DNA of 14,516 nucleotides. Source: Candidatus Methanoperedens sp. GTDB taxonomy: Archaea > Halobacteriota > Methanosarcinia > Methanosarcinales > Methanoperedenaceae. Positions 6,064 to 14,089 of this stretch are shown one piece after another (the first letter of the stretch is position 1; the number at the start of each line of letters is the position of its first letter). A model generated the notes under the pieces. The model was given only the letters and a program-made list of their open reading frames with translations. It did not search any database and had not been told where the DNA came from. A program made the position numbers and the translations under genes. The stretch is taken from the NCBI GenBank assembly GCA_028679855.1, contig JAJRAP010000300.1:1-14516 (forward strand), read 5' to 3'.

Positions 6064-6974
6064 AATATTCATATTATCCCGGATGCACCCTTCACGCATC
6101 GACCAAAGAATACGATATGTCAACAAGAGCTGTGTGCGAGAAACTCGGCATCGAACTTGTTGAACTGGAAGACTGGAACTGCTGCGGAGCGCTGGGAGCT
6201 TTCTCATACAATTATTTCCTCTCTGTAGCATTACCTGCCAGAAATCTGGCGCTCGCTGAGAGAAAGAACTTGAAGCTTGTCGCTCCTTGCAACGCATGTT
6301 TCCATAATCTTGCCAAGGCAAACAAGATGCTAAAAGACAACGACGACCTCAAGAAAAGAGTTAATGATGTGATGGATATTCCTTATGGCGGTAATGCAGA
6401 GGTAAGGCATCTTCTCGATATAATCGTGAATGAAGTAGGTCTGGAAACCGTAGCAAAGAATGTTACAAGACCTTTGAAGGGATTGAAAGTCGTCCCTTAC
6501 TATGGCTGCCTGATAGTCAGGCCCACTGAGGTCGCTAAATTCGATGACCAGGAGGATCCACAATCCCTGGATAATCTTTTAAAAGCGCTGGGAGCAGAAG
6601 TGTTGCCCTTTTCAATGAAGGTAAAATGCTGCGGCGCCTCGCTGGTAGTGAGCGATGAAGAGCTGGCGTTTCAGCTTACGAAAAAGATACTTGAAACTGC
6701 CAGAGATGTTGGAGCCAACTGCGTCGCCGTGACATGTCCGCTCTGCTCAACAAACCTGGATGCATATCAGAGCAAAATAGAATCACGGTATAATGTCACT
6801 CTCGGATTGCCGGTGCTTTATTTCACCCAGATAATGGGGCTTGCTCTGGGAATTGCTCCCAAGAAACTGGGTCTGGATAAAAACATGGTACCCACTGATA
6901 AAATCGTTGAATTAGTAACAGGCGTCAAAGCCAGGACGCCACAGCTTGTGGAAGTAAGAGCAGGAGGAAAATAA
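6060..6974 (+). CDS. hdrB: Heterodisulfide reductase subunit B
   Basis: This is the catalytic subunit of soluble HdrABC, which reduces CoM-S-S-CoB, or forms it in reverse methanogenesis. The 304 residues match the usual length. Both CCG domains are complete: C9, C41-C42, C77/C80 and C150, C190-C191, C226/C229. The spacings (31 and 39 residues before CCG, 33 after) are those of a non-cubane cluster-binding HdrB. YYPGCTLHAS at the N-terminus and VVPYYGCLIVRP in the middle are characteristic. It overlaps hdrC by 4 bases, with GGGGG before the start, and its TAA shares an A with the ATG of the fused hdrA. No key residue is missing, so it should be active. Confidence 0.94.
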   Translation: MKYSYYPGCTLHASTKEYDMSTRAVCEKLGIELVELEDWNCCGALGAFSYNYFLSVALPARNLALAERKNLKLVAPCNACFHNLAKANKMLKDNDDLKKRVNDVMDIPYGGNAEVRHLLDIIVNEVGLETVAKNVTRPLKGLKVVPYYGCLIVRPTEVAKFDDQEDPQSLDNLLKALGAEVLPFSMKVKCCGASLVVSDEELAFQLTKKILETARDVGANCVAVTCPLCSTNLDAYQSKIESRYNVTLGLPVLYFTQIMGLALGIAPKKLGLDKNMVPTDKIVELVTGVKARTPQLVEVRAGGK

Positions 6975-9900
6975 TGGGAAAAGTAGGTGCGGTTGCAATT
7001 ATTGGTGCCGGTATTGCCGGGATACAATCAGCGCTGGATCTGGCTGATGGAGGTTTCAAGGTCTATCTTATCGATTCAAAAACAACCATTGGCGGAAGGA
7101 TGGCGCAACTGGACAAAACCTTCCCCACGCTGGACTGCGCCATGTGCATCGTATCCCCCAAGCTGGTGGAGGCGAGCAGGCACCCCAATATAGATCTCAT
7201 ACTCTACAGCGATGTCACATCTGTAAGTGGCACAGAGGGCAATTTCAAGCTCAAGTTATTGAAAAAAGCCCGCTATGTAGAGGAGGACAAATGTACAGGC
7301 TGCGGGATCTGTGTGGAGAAATGTCCATCAAAGGTACCAGATGAGTATAATGCAGGATTATCGAAACGGAAGGCAATATACCTTGCTTTCCCCCAGGCAG
7401 TCCCCAGAGTAATGACCATAGATGCAGCACACTGCCTCTATCTGACGAAAGAGAAATGCGGGGTATGCAAGAAGGTCTGTGCGGCAGGGGCTGTAAATTA
7501 CGAGCAGAAGGACAGGGAAATCGAGCTCGATGTAGGCTCAATAATACTGGCGACAGGGTTCACTCCTTTTGATCCTCTACTGCTTAAACAGTATAAACCC
7601 ACTCATCCAGATGTTATAACTTCCATGCAGTTCGAGCGCATACTGAGCGCGAGCGGTCCAACTCAAGGACACGTCCTCAGGCCTTCTGACGGGAAGGCGC
7701 CGAAATATATCGGGTTCATCCAGTGCATAGGCTCAAGGAATCCACATATCGGCAGGTCGCGGTGCTCTTCTGTGTGCTGCATGCAGGCTATCAAAGAGGC
7801 AATAATAGCAAGAGAGCACGATCCAAATCTGGATATTACAATATTTAACATCGACATAAGGGCTTTTGGAAAGGGGTTCGAAGAATTCTATTCAAGAGCT
7901 AAAAAAGAATTCGGTATAAAGTTTATCACTTCAAGACCGCCGGAAGTGCAGGTAGATTCCGCGGGAAAGATGTTTGTCAGGTATGAGGACCTGAATGAAG
8001 GCAAGATAAAAAACATGCCCCTGGATCTAGTAGTCCTTTCTGTCGGGCTTGATCCCTCTCCTGAGACAAAGAAGCTTGCTTCGATGCTCGGGCTGGATTT
8101 AGATGAGTTCGGTAATGTCACATCATTGATAGATCATCCGCTTGAGACAAATGCTCCAGGCATTCATGCATGCGGCGTGGTACAGGGACCAAAGGATATT
8201 CCTGATACCGTAGCGCAGGGAAGTGGAGCGGCTGCGAAGGCTTCTGCCCTTCTTGCTACAGAGCGGGGGACTTTAATCAAAGAAAAAATTTACCCCAAGG
8301 AAAAGGCGATTCCAGAACAGCCAAGGATCGGAGTCATGGTGTGTCACTGCGGCATCAATATAGGCGGCGTTGTCAATGTACCTGCGGTCGTTGAATATGC
8401 AAAGACGCTGCCAAATGTAGTCCATTCTGAAGAGGCAATTTATGCCTGTTCCAAGGATAATCAGGAGAAAATAATTACTCTGATACAGGAAAAGAATCTG
8501 AATAGATTTGTGGTGGCTTCATGCACTCCGAGGACACATGAGCAGTTGTTCCAGAATACCCTGAAAGATGCTGCTTTGAACCCCTACCTCTTTGAATTTG
8601 CAAATATCAGAGAGCACTGCTCTTGGGTGCACATGAATGAAAAGGAGAAAGCCACACAGAAAGCCAAGGATATTGTGCGAATGGGAGTGGCGAAGAGCAA
8701 CCTGCTTGCTCCCTTATCGACTTCCAAGGTACCGGTTACACAGACAGCCCTTGTCATTGGGGGGGGCATTGCAGGAATGACCTGTGCTTTAGATATAGCG
8801 AACAATGGTTTTCCTGTCTTTCTTGTAGAAAAGGAAGAAAAGCTCGGTGGTCTATTGCGCCATGTTACAAGTCTGGAGGACGGCAGGAGAAGCTCTGATA
8901 TAATAACACCACTGATTCGAAACGTCATGTCCCATCCACGTATCCAGGTATTTACTGGAACCCAGCTTGCAGAGCTGAAGGGTTATGTGGGCAATTTCGA
9001 GGGCACTCTGGATACCAAAGGCACAAAGCACGAAATAAAATTCGGCGTAGCGGTTATCGCCACAGGGGCGAATGAACTTGTACCTTCTGGATATTATAAT
9101 TATGGAGCCCGCAATATAATAACCCAGCTAAATCTTGAGAACGCTCTTGAGAACGGATTTGAAAAACCCCCTGAGAACGTTGTGATGATACAGTGCGCAG
9201 GAGCGAGGGTTCCCGAGCGTCCTTACTGCTCCAGGACATGTTGCGTTGAGGCTGTCAAGAATGCCATTCGTATAAAAAAGGAGACAAAAGCCAGCGTCTA
9301 TGTGCTGTACAGAGATATGAGGACATATGGAGTATGGGAAAAACTGTACAGGGAGGCAAGCAGCCTGGGAGTAGTGTTCCTGCGGTATTCCGAAGAAAAG
9401 CCGCCTGTTGTGAAGGACAGCACAGTCACCGTCCATGACTTGCTGATAGGGGATGATATCGAAATAGAGGCTGATTTAATCGTGTTGAGCGCCCCCATGG
9501 TAGCTCCGGCATCCAATGTTGAACTGGCTAAGCTCTTCAAGGTTCCAATGGATAAAAATGGCTTTTTCCTGGAAGCTCATGCAAAACTCCGGCCTGTTGA
9601 GTTCGCCACCACCGGAGTATTGCTGTGCGGCACAGCCCAGGCGCCCAAACTCATAGATGAGGGAATAGCCCAGGCATCCGGGGCTGCAGCGAAGGCATGC
9701 GTGCTGCTATCAAAGGTAGAGATGGAAACCGATGCCATGATAGCCGTGGTGGATGAAAAGCTGTGCATCGGGTGCGGTACCTGCGTCAAGGTCTGTCCCT
9801 TCAATGCACCACAGTTAATTGAAGTCGAGGTAAATGCTGAAGAGGTGGTGTATCTTGCAAAGAAATCAAGAATTAATCCGGCCATGTGCAAGGGATGTGG

Positions 9901-10012
9901 ATCCTGTGCTGCTTCCTGCCCTACAGGAGCAATCAGTCCAAGGGGCTTCACGGCACCGCAGATAAAAGCTGCTGTAAGGGCTTTTAGCGGTATCGTGGAG
10001 GTGCCGTCATGA
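6974..10012 (+). CDS. hdrA: Double HdrA: two HdrA-type flavoprotein units fused in one chain
   Basis: HdrA holds the FAD that splits or merges electron pairs in Hdr complexes. This 1012-residue protein is about one and a half times a standard HdrA and holds two FAD units. Unit 1 (about 1-440) starts directly at the FAD motif GAGIAG (11-16), has GGRMAQLDKTFPTLDC, and an inserted ferredoxin with C107/C110/C113/C117 and C154/C162/C165/C169. It has no N-terminal cysteine domain and no C-terminal ferredoxin. Unit 2 (about 450-1012) has the N-terminal HdrA domain (C457, C459, C492, C517), the FAD motif GGGIAG (596-601) and a C-terminal ferredoxin (C931/C934/C937/C941, C972/C975/C978/C982). It lacks the inserted ferredoxin, and the GGRM motif is changed to GGLLRHVTSLEDGRR. 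The halves are therefore complementary, as if an HdrA dimer had been built into one chain. The start has GGAGG before it; the stop overlaps mvhD as ATGA. Which flavin bifurcates is unknown. Confidence 0.9.
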   Translation: MGKVGAVAIIGAGIAGIQSALDLADGGFKVYLIDSKTTIGGRMAQLDKTFPTLDCAMCIVSPKLVEASRHPNIDLILYSDVTSVSGTEGNFKLKLLKKARYVEEDKCTGCGICVEKCPSKVPDEYNAGLSKRKAIYLAFPQAVPRVMTIDAAHCLYLTKEKCGVCKKVCAAGAVNYEQKDREIELDVGSIILATGFTPFDPLLLKQYKPTHPDVITSMQFERILSASGPTQGHVLRPSDGKAPKYIGFIQCIGSRNPHIGRSRCSSVCCMQAIKEAIIAREHDPNLDITIFNIDIRAFGKGFEEFYSRAKKEFGIKFITSRPPEVQVDSAGKMFVRYEDLNEGKIKNMPLDLVVLSVGLDPSPETKKLASMLGLDLDEFGNVTSLIDHPLETNAPGIHACGVVQGPKDIPDTVAQGSGAAAKASALLATERGTLIKEKIYPKEKAIPEQPRIGVMVCHCGINIGGVVNVPAVVEYAKTLPNVVHSEEAIYACSKDNQEKIITLIQEKNLNRFVVASCTPRTHEQLFQNTLKDAALNPYLFEFANIREHCSWVHMNEKEKATQKAKDIVRMGVAKSNLLAPLSTSKVPVTQTALVIGGGIAGMTCALDIANNGFPVFLVEKEEKLGGLLRHVTSLEDGRRSSDIITPLIRNVMSHPRIQVFTGTQLAELKGYVGNFEGTLDTKGTKHEIKFGVAVIATGANELVPSGYYNYGARNIITQLNLENALENGFEKPPENVVMIQCAGARVPERPYCSRTCCVEAVKNAIRIKKETKASVYVLYRDMRTYGVWEKLYREASSLGVVFLRYSEEKPPVVKDSTVTVHDLLIGDDIEIEADLIVLSAPMVAPASNVELAKLFKVPMDKNGFFLEAHAKLRPVEFATTGVLLCGTAQAPKLIDEGIAQASGAAAKACVLLSKVEMETDAMIAVVDEKLCIGCGTCVKVCPFNAPQLIEVEVNAEEVVYLAKKSRINPAMCKGCGSCAASCPTGAISPRGFTAPQIKAAVRAFSGIVEVPS

Positions 10013-10428
10013 GCTTTGAACCGAATATATTAACTTTCTGCTGCAACTGGTGCAGCTATGCAGGCGCAGACCTGGCAGGAGTGAGCAGATTCCAGTATCC
10101 TGCAAATATAAGGATAATAAGGGTCATGTGTTCTGGCAGGGTTGAGCCAGCTTTTATTCTGGAAGCTCTCAATGATGGAGCTGATGGAGTTCTTATAACA
10201 GGCTGTCATATAGGCGACTGCCATTATATCGACGGCAACAAGAACGCAGAGATCAGGATAAACAATACTAAAAAAGCACTGGCAAAACTTGGGTTTGATA
10301 AGAGGCTCAGGCTTGAATGGGTATCTGCCAGTGAAGGAGCACGATTTGCAGAAGTTGTTAAGGATTTTACTGAAGAGATTAAAAAATTGGGTCCAAACCC
10401 GGTCAAGGAAGTGAAGATAAATGAGTGA
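10009..10428 (+). CDS. mvhD: MvhD-type [2Fe-2S] electron-transfer subunit, copy 1
   Basis: MvhD is a small FeS protein that bridges HdrA to its electron partner, which is MvhAG hydrogenase in hydrogenotrophic methanogens and FdhAB or FrhB in others. The 139 residues have the family cysteines: FCCNWCSYAGAD (C11, C12, C15), RVMCSGR (C41) and TGCHIGDCHY (C66, C71). These bind one [2Fe-2S] cluster in known MvhD. GGAGGTG precedes the start, and the gene overlaps both neighbours (4 bases with the double hdrA, 8 with the next hdrA). No Mvh hydrogenase large subunit is in the window; the FdhB/FdhA-like genes downstream are the obvious partners. Its paralogue is at 12445-12897. Confidence 0.95.
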   Translation: MSFEPNILTFCCNWCSYAGADLAGVSRFQYPANIRIIRVMCSGRVEPAFILEALNDGADGVLITGCHIGDCHYIDGNKNAEIRINNTKKALAKLGFDKRLRLEWVSASEGARFAEVVKDFTEEIKKLGPNPVKEVKINE

Positions 10429-12448
10429 TAATAAAGGTACTGAAACTGAACGTACTGAAACAAAAGGTACTGAAGTTCAGAAAGATAATGATGAAAAACG
10501 GGTAGGTGTGTTCGTATGCGAATGCGGCGTGAATATCGGTGGCGTCGTAAATACAAAAGCAGTAGCTGATTATATCGGCACGCTTCCCGGCGTGAAAGTC
10601 ACGTCTGTGAACAAGTTCACATGCTCTGACTCAGGGCAGGCTGATATACAGCAAAAAATCAAAGAGCATAACCTTAACCGCGTTGTAGTGGCGGCATGCT
10701 CTCCCAAGACACATGAACCAACATTTCGCGCATGTCTTGAGCAAATGGGCTTAAACCAGTACTTCCTTGAATTCGTGAACATCAGAGACCACTGCTCATG
10801 GATACACATGTGGGAGAAGGAAAAAGCAACGGAGAAAGCCAAAGACCTTGTGCGAATGGGTGTGGAGCGGTCCAAGTTGCTCGAACCACTTGTGCAAAGT
10901 GAGGTGCCTGTAATTGATAAAGCCCTTGTGATTGGTGCAGGAGTGGCTGGAATGCAGTCAGCGCTTGACCTTGCTGATATGGGTTTCCAGGTATATCTCG
11001 TGGAGAAAGAGCCTTCTATCGGCGGCAGGATGGCGCGCTTTGATAAGGTTTTCCCAACTAATGATTGTTCTATTTGCATCCTTGGCCCAAAGATGGTTGA
11101 AGTGGCGCGTAATAAGAACATCAAAATAATGAGCTATTCAGAAGTGAAAGCGGTAGATGGGTATGTGGGCAATTTCAACGTGAAGATAGAGCACAAACCC
11201 AGATATCTTGACGTTGCCAAATGCACAGGATGCGCAAAGTGCAGCGAGGTTTGCCCGGTCGAAGTGCCATACGACTTTAACGAAGGCTTTGGCACGCGCA
11301 AAGCGATATACGTCTCATTCCCGCAGGCTGTGCCCTTGCGGGCAGTACTGGATAAGGAGAACTGCATCAACTGCAAAGCCTGCGCTAAAGCATGCGCAAG
11401 CGGTGCAATCAATTACGATATGCAGCCGAGTTATACTGATCTCAACGTTGGTATCATTGTTGTTTCTGTAGGCTTCAAGACCTATGATCCTGAGCAAAGG
11501 CACGATTTCGGATATGGATTATATGACAATGTCATCACGGCTATGGAATTCGAGCGGCTCCTCAATGCTGCCGGACCAACGGGCGGGCATGTGGTTCGAC
11601 CTTCGGACTGCAAGGAGCCTGTAAGAGTGGGATTCGTGAACTGCGTTGGTTCAAGAGATAAGGCTACCAATATATATTGCTCAGGCGTGTGCTGCATGGT
11701 CACAATAAAGAATGCGCAGCTTCTCAAAGAGAAGCGCCCCGAGACAGATCACACTATAATGTACATAGACATCAGGACACCATTCCGGGCATATGAGGAG
11801 TCATACAACAGGTCGCGGAACCTTGGTGTCAAGTTCCTGCGCGGGAGACCTGTGGAAGTGAAAGAAGACCCGGTCACCAAGAATATCAAGGTGCGTGTCG
11901 AGGACACGCTTGCGGGTGAAATTCGGAACCTTGAATTTGACCTTATGGTGCTTGCCACCGGCATAGTACCGCATGAAGGAATAAACCAGATACAGCAGCT
12001 TCTCAAGCTTTCGAAGGCTGCGGACGGATTATTAATGGAAGCGCATCCCAAATTGAAACCTGTGGATACCACCATAGATGGTGTTTATTTAGCAGGCGTG
12101 GCTTCAGGACCCAAGGATATTCCTTATGCTGTATCCCAGGGCAGTGCTTGCGCGGGCAGAGCCGCCATACTTCTCAAGAACAGAAAAGCTGTAACAGAAG
12201 GGATAACAGCCGTTGTGAATCCTGACGTGTGCGTGGGATGTCAGGTATGCATACCCATGTGCCCTTTCCAGGCTATCAAGATGGATGAAAAAGAAGGCAA
12301 GGCGAACGTGGTTAAAGCCCTGTGTAAAGGATGCGGAACATGTGTGGCAGCCTGTCCGACTGGGGCACTGGAGCAGAGCCACTTCAAGAATAATCAGCTT
12401 CTGGCTCAGGTCAAGAACGTGTTCAGGTTCCAGGAGGTGGCAGCATGA
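10421..12448 (+). CDS. hdrA: Heterodisulfide reductase subunit A, standard form
   Basis: This is a canonical HdrA of 675 residues. It has the N-terminal cysteine domain (C33, C35, C68, C93), FAD motif GAGVAG (172-177), GGRMARFDKVFPTNDC (201-216), inserted ferredoxin domain (C268/C271/C274/C278 and C315/C318/C321/C325) and C-terminal ferredoxin (C604/C607/C610/C614 and C635/C638/C641/C645). All cluster ligands expected of an electron-bifurcating HdrA are present. The first 27 residues are a hydrophilic TETER/TETKG-like tail from three 15-base repeats; the conserved domain starts at RVGVFVCECG. The start overlaps the end of mvhD by 8 bases, and AAGGAAGTGA upstream is only a fair ribosome binding site. 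It overlaps the second mvhD by 4 bases. It could form its own HdrA-MvhD unit beside the double HdrA, or a mixed complex with it. Confidence 0.95.
   Translation: MSDNKGTETERTETKGTEVQKDNDEKRVGVFVCECGVNIGGVVNTKAVADYIGTLPGVKVTSVNKFTCSDSGQADIQQKIKEHNLNRVVVAACSPKTHEPTFRACLEQMGLNQYFLEFVNIRDHCSWIHMWEKEKATEKAKDLVRMGVERSKLLEPLVQSEVPVIDKALVIGAGVAGMQSALDLADMGFQVYLVEKEPSIGGRMARFDKVFPTNDCSICILGPKMVEVARNKNIKIMSYSEVKAVDGYVGNFNVKIEHKPRYLDVAKCTGCAKCSEVCPVEVPYDFNEGFGTRKAIYVSFPQAVPLRAVLDKENCINCKACAKACASGAINYDMQPSYTDLNVGIIVVSVGFKTYDPEQRHDFGYGLYDNVITAMEFERLLNAAGPTGGHVVRPSDCKEPVRVGFVNCVGSRDKATNIYCSGVCCMVTIKNAQLLKEKRPETDHTIMYIDIRTPFRAYEESYNRSRNLGVKFLRGRPVEVKEDPVTKNIKVRVEDTLAGEIRNLEFDLMVLATGIVPHEGINQIQQLLKLSKAADGLLMEAHPKLKPVDTTIDGVYLAGVASGPKDIPYAVSQGSACAGRAAILLKNRKAVTEGITAVVNPDVCVGCQVCIPMCPFQAIKMDEKEGKANVVKALCKGCGTCVAACPTGALEQSHFKNNQLLAQVKNVFRFQEVAA
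10437..10481 (+). repeat. Three 15-base tandem repeats in the 5' end of hdrA
   Basis: The units begin GTACTGAAACTGAAC, GTACTGAAACAAAAG and GTACTGAAGTTCAGA, in frame, with identity falling off in the third. They encode a polar threonine/glutamate tail before the conserved HdrA domain and probably arose by slippage. They have no known function. Confidence 0.7.
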
Positions 12449-12897
12449 GCGAATCTACTGTACCTCAAGCGAAGACGAACGGCTGGGAGCCCAAGATAGT
12501 GGCGTTCTGCTGCAACTGGTGCTCATACGGAGGGGCAGACAGCGCTGGCATGGGACGGTTCCAGCAGCCGGCATCGACAAGGATCATTCGCGTTATGTGC
12601 TCGGGTAGAATAGACCCCCTTCATGTTTTCAATGCCTTCCTCGAAGGCGCTGACGCTGTGCTTGTTACAGGTTGCCACATCGGCGACTGCCATTATGTGA
12701 ACGGTAATGATAAGACAAAGATCAAATACAAATATCTTGAAAGTGTAGTGCAACAACTCGGGATCGAGAAGGAGAGGCTCCAGCTTAACTGGATATCAGC
12801 CAGCGAAGGTGAGAAGTTCGCAAATTTCATCCGCGATGTAACAGAGCAGATAAAGAAACTCGGTCCCAGTCCCCTGAAACCTGAGGGGGTGGTGTAG
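12445..12897 (+). CDS. mvhD: MvhD-type [2Fe-2S] electron-transfer subunit, copy 2
   Basis: The 150 residues align along their length with the first MvhD. The same cysteines are present: FCCNWCSYGGAD (C22, C23, C26), RVMCSGR (C52) and TGCHIGDCHY (C77, C82). It has a longer N-terminal tail of about 10 residues and clear divergence elsewhere, so the duplication is not recent. GGAGGTGG precedes the ATG, which overlaps the hdrA stop. The stop directly abuts the FdhB/FrhB-type gene (TAG then ATG), so this copy is the natural bridge from HdrA to the F420/formate module. Confidence 0.95.
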   Translation: MSESTVPQAKTNGWEPKIVAFCCNWCSYGGADSAGMGRFQQPASTRIIRVMCSGRIDPLHVFNAFLEGADAVLVTGCHIGDCHYVNGNDKTKIKYKYLESVVQQLGIEKERLQLNWISASEGEKFANFIRDVTEQIKKLGPSPLKPEGVV

Positions 12898-14049
12898 ATG
12901 CAAAAAGGCGAGATGTATGTTGGCTGGTCAACGAAAGAAGATGTAAGAAAGCGCGGAGGCTCTGGAGGTCTTGTGACCTCAATGCTGGCAGCAGCGCTTG
13001 AAAAGAAGCTTGTGGATGCTGTTGTTGTTTTGAAGAAGATAAATGAATTTGAAGCTGTTCCAATAATCACTTCTGATGTGAACGAGGTTCTGAATTCGGC
13101 TGGTTCGCTTCACTCTGTACCCAGCAATTTTGCAAAGCTCATAGCTGACAGGAACCTGAAAGTCGCACTCCCCGCAAAGGGATGCGATGTGCGCGCCATA
13201 ATCGAGCAGGGCAAGCGCAATGCGATCAATCTGGACAATACATTTATCGTTGGTCTGAACTGCGGCGGATCTATGCACCCCGTTGTCACGCGAGAGATGC
13301 TTGAAGTGATGTACAAGATAAAGCCTGAAGATGTGCACGGGGAAGAGATCGAGAAGGGTAAGTTGATCTTTGAAACAAAGGACGGAAAAGAACATGCCAT
13401 CACAATTGATGAACTTGAAGAGAAAGGATACGGGAGACGCGAGAGCTGCCGCTACTGCACGATAAAGGTGCCAAATAATTCTGATATCGCCTGCGGCAAC
13501 TGGGGCGTTACAGGAGACCTTGTGGGAAAAGCCACTTTCGTTGAGATAAATTCAGAAAAAGGCGCAAAGCTACTTCAGAATGCCGTTGATGCCGGATATG
13601 TACAGGTGCAGAAACCTGATGAGAAAGGAATTGCGATCCGCGCCAAGATAAAAGGCGTGATGGAAGACCTTGGAAAGAAATGGAAAGGTAAGGTATTTGT
13701 TCCAATGGATAACAGGCTTGAATATTTCAGGAAAGAACTTGAGCACTGTATAGACTGCGGCGCTTGCAAGACCGTATGTCCCACATGTTCATGCGGCGAT
13801 GTTTCAAAGTGCACAGAATATCATTTCCGCGGTGACGCTTATAAGATGTCGATGTACCATCTAGTGCGCTTCCTGCATCTTGCGGATGCATGTATCGGAT
13901 GCGGGCAGTGCAGTGATGTGTGTCCTGTGGATATCCCTCTTACAAGGCTGTACAGGATGTTCGCGAACCCTGTGCAGGAACAGTTGAAATACGAACCCGG
14001 GATGGATTTACGAAAACCACCATATTTTGAGGTGAAGTTAAATGAGTGA
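12898..14049 (+). CDS. fdhB: F420-binding FdhB/FrhB-family subunit
   Basis: This subunit should exchange electrons between F420 and its partners through FAD. The 383 residues start with the FrhB N-domain (RKRGGSGGLVTSMLAAALE, 18-36) and continue with the FrhB C-domain (LPAKGCDVRA, GLNCGGSMHP, SCRYCTIKVPNNSDIACGNWG). They end with two ferredoxin motifs, C284/C287/C290/C294 and C332/C335/C338/C342. The arrangement with FrhB first and ferredoxin last is that of FdhB, the beta subunit of F420-dependent formate dehydrogenase, and is opposite to the gene at 1160. A cysteine-rich insert (CPTCSCGDVSKC) follows the first cluster. It abuts mvhD with GGGGGTGG before the start, and an FdhA-like gene follows. 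Whether the complex uses F420 alone or also formate depends on that truncated gene. Confidence 0.88.
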   Translation: MQKGEMYVGWSTKEDVRKRGGSGGLVTSMLAAALEKKLVDAVVVLKKINEFEAVPIITSDVNEVLNSAGSLHSVPSNFAKLIADRNLKVALPAKGCDVRAIIEQGKRNAINLDNTFIVGLNCGGSMHPVVTREMLEVMYKIKPEDVHGEEIEKGKLIFETKDGKEHAITIDELEEKGYGRRESCRYCTIKVPNNSDIACGNWGVTGDLVGKATFVEINSEKGAKLLQNAVDAGYVQVQKPDEKGIAIRAKIKGVMEDLGKKWKGKVFVPMDNRLEYFRKELEHCIDCGACKTVCPTCSCGDVSKCTEYHFRGDAYKMSMYHLVRFLHLADACIGCGQCSDVCPVDIPLTRLYRMFANPVQEQLKYEPGMDLRKPPYFEVKLNE

Positions 14050-14089
14050 AGATAATCAATTTAATCACAAAAAGGAGGTTCTTGAATGA
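14042..14089 (+). other. 15-codon mini-ORF bridging fdhB and the FdhA-like gene
   Basis: An ATG overlapping the end of fdhB opens a frame of 15 codons (MSEDNQFNHKKEVLE). Its TGA at 14087-14089 overlaps the ATG of the FdhA-like gene as ATGA. It contains that gene's ribosome binding site, AGGAGGT (14073-14079). It begins with ATGAGTGA, like the next gene. It may be a coupling peptide or the remnant of a duplicated start. No product is claimed. Confidence 0.35.
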
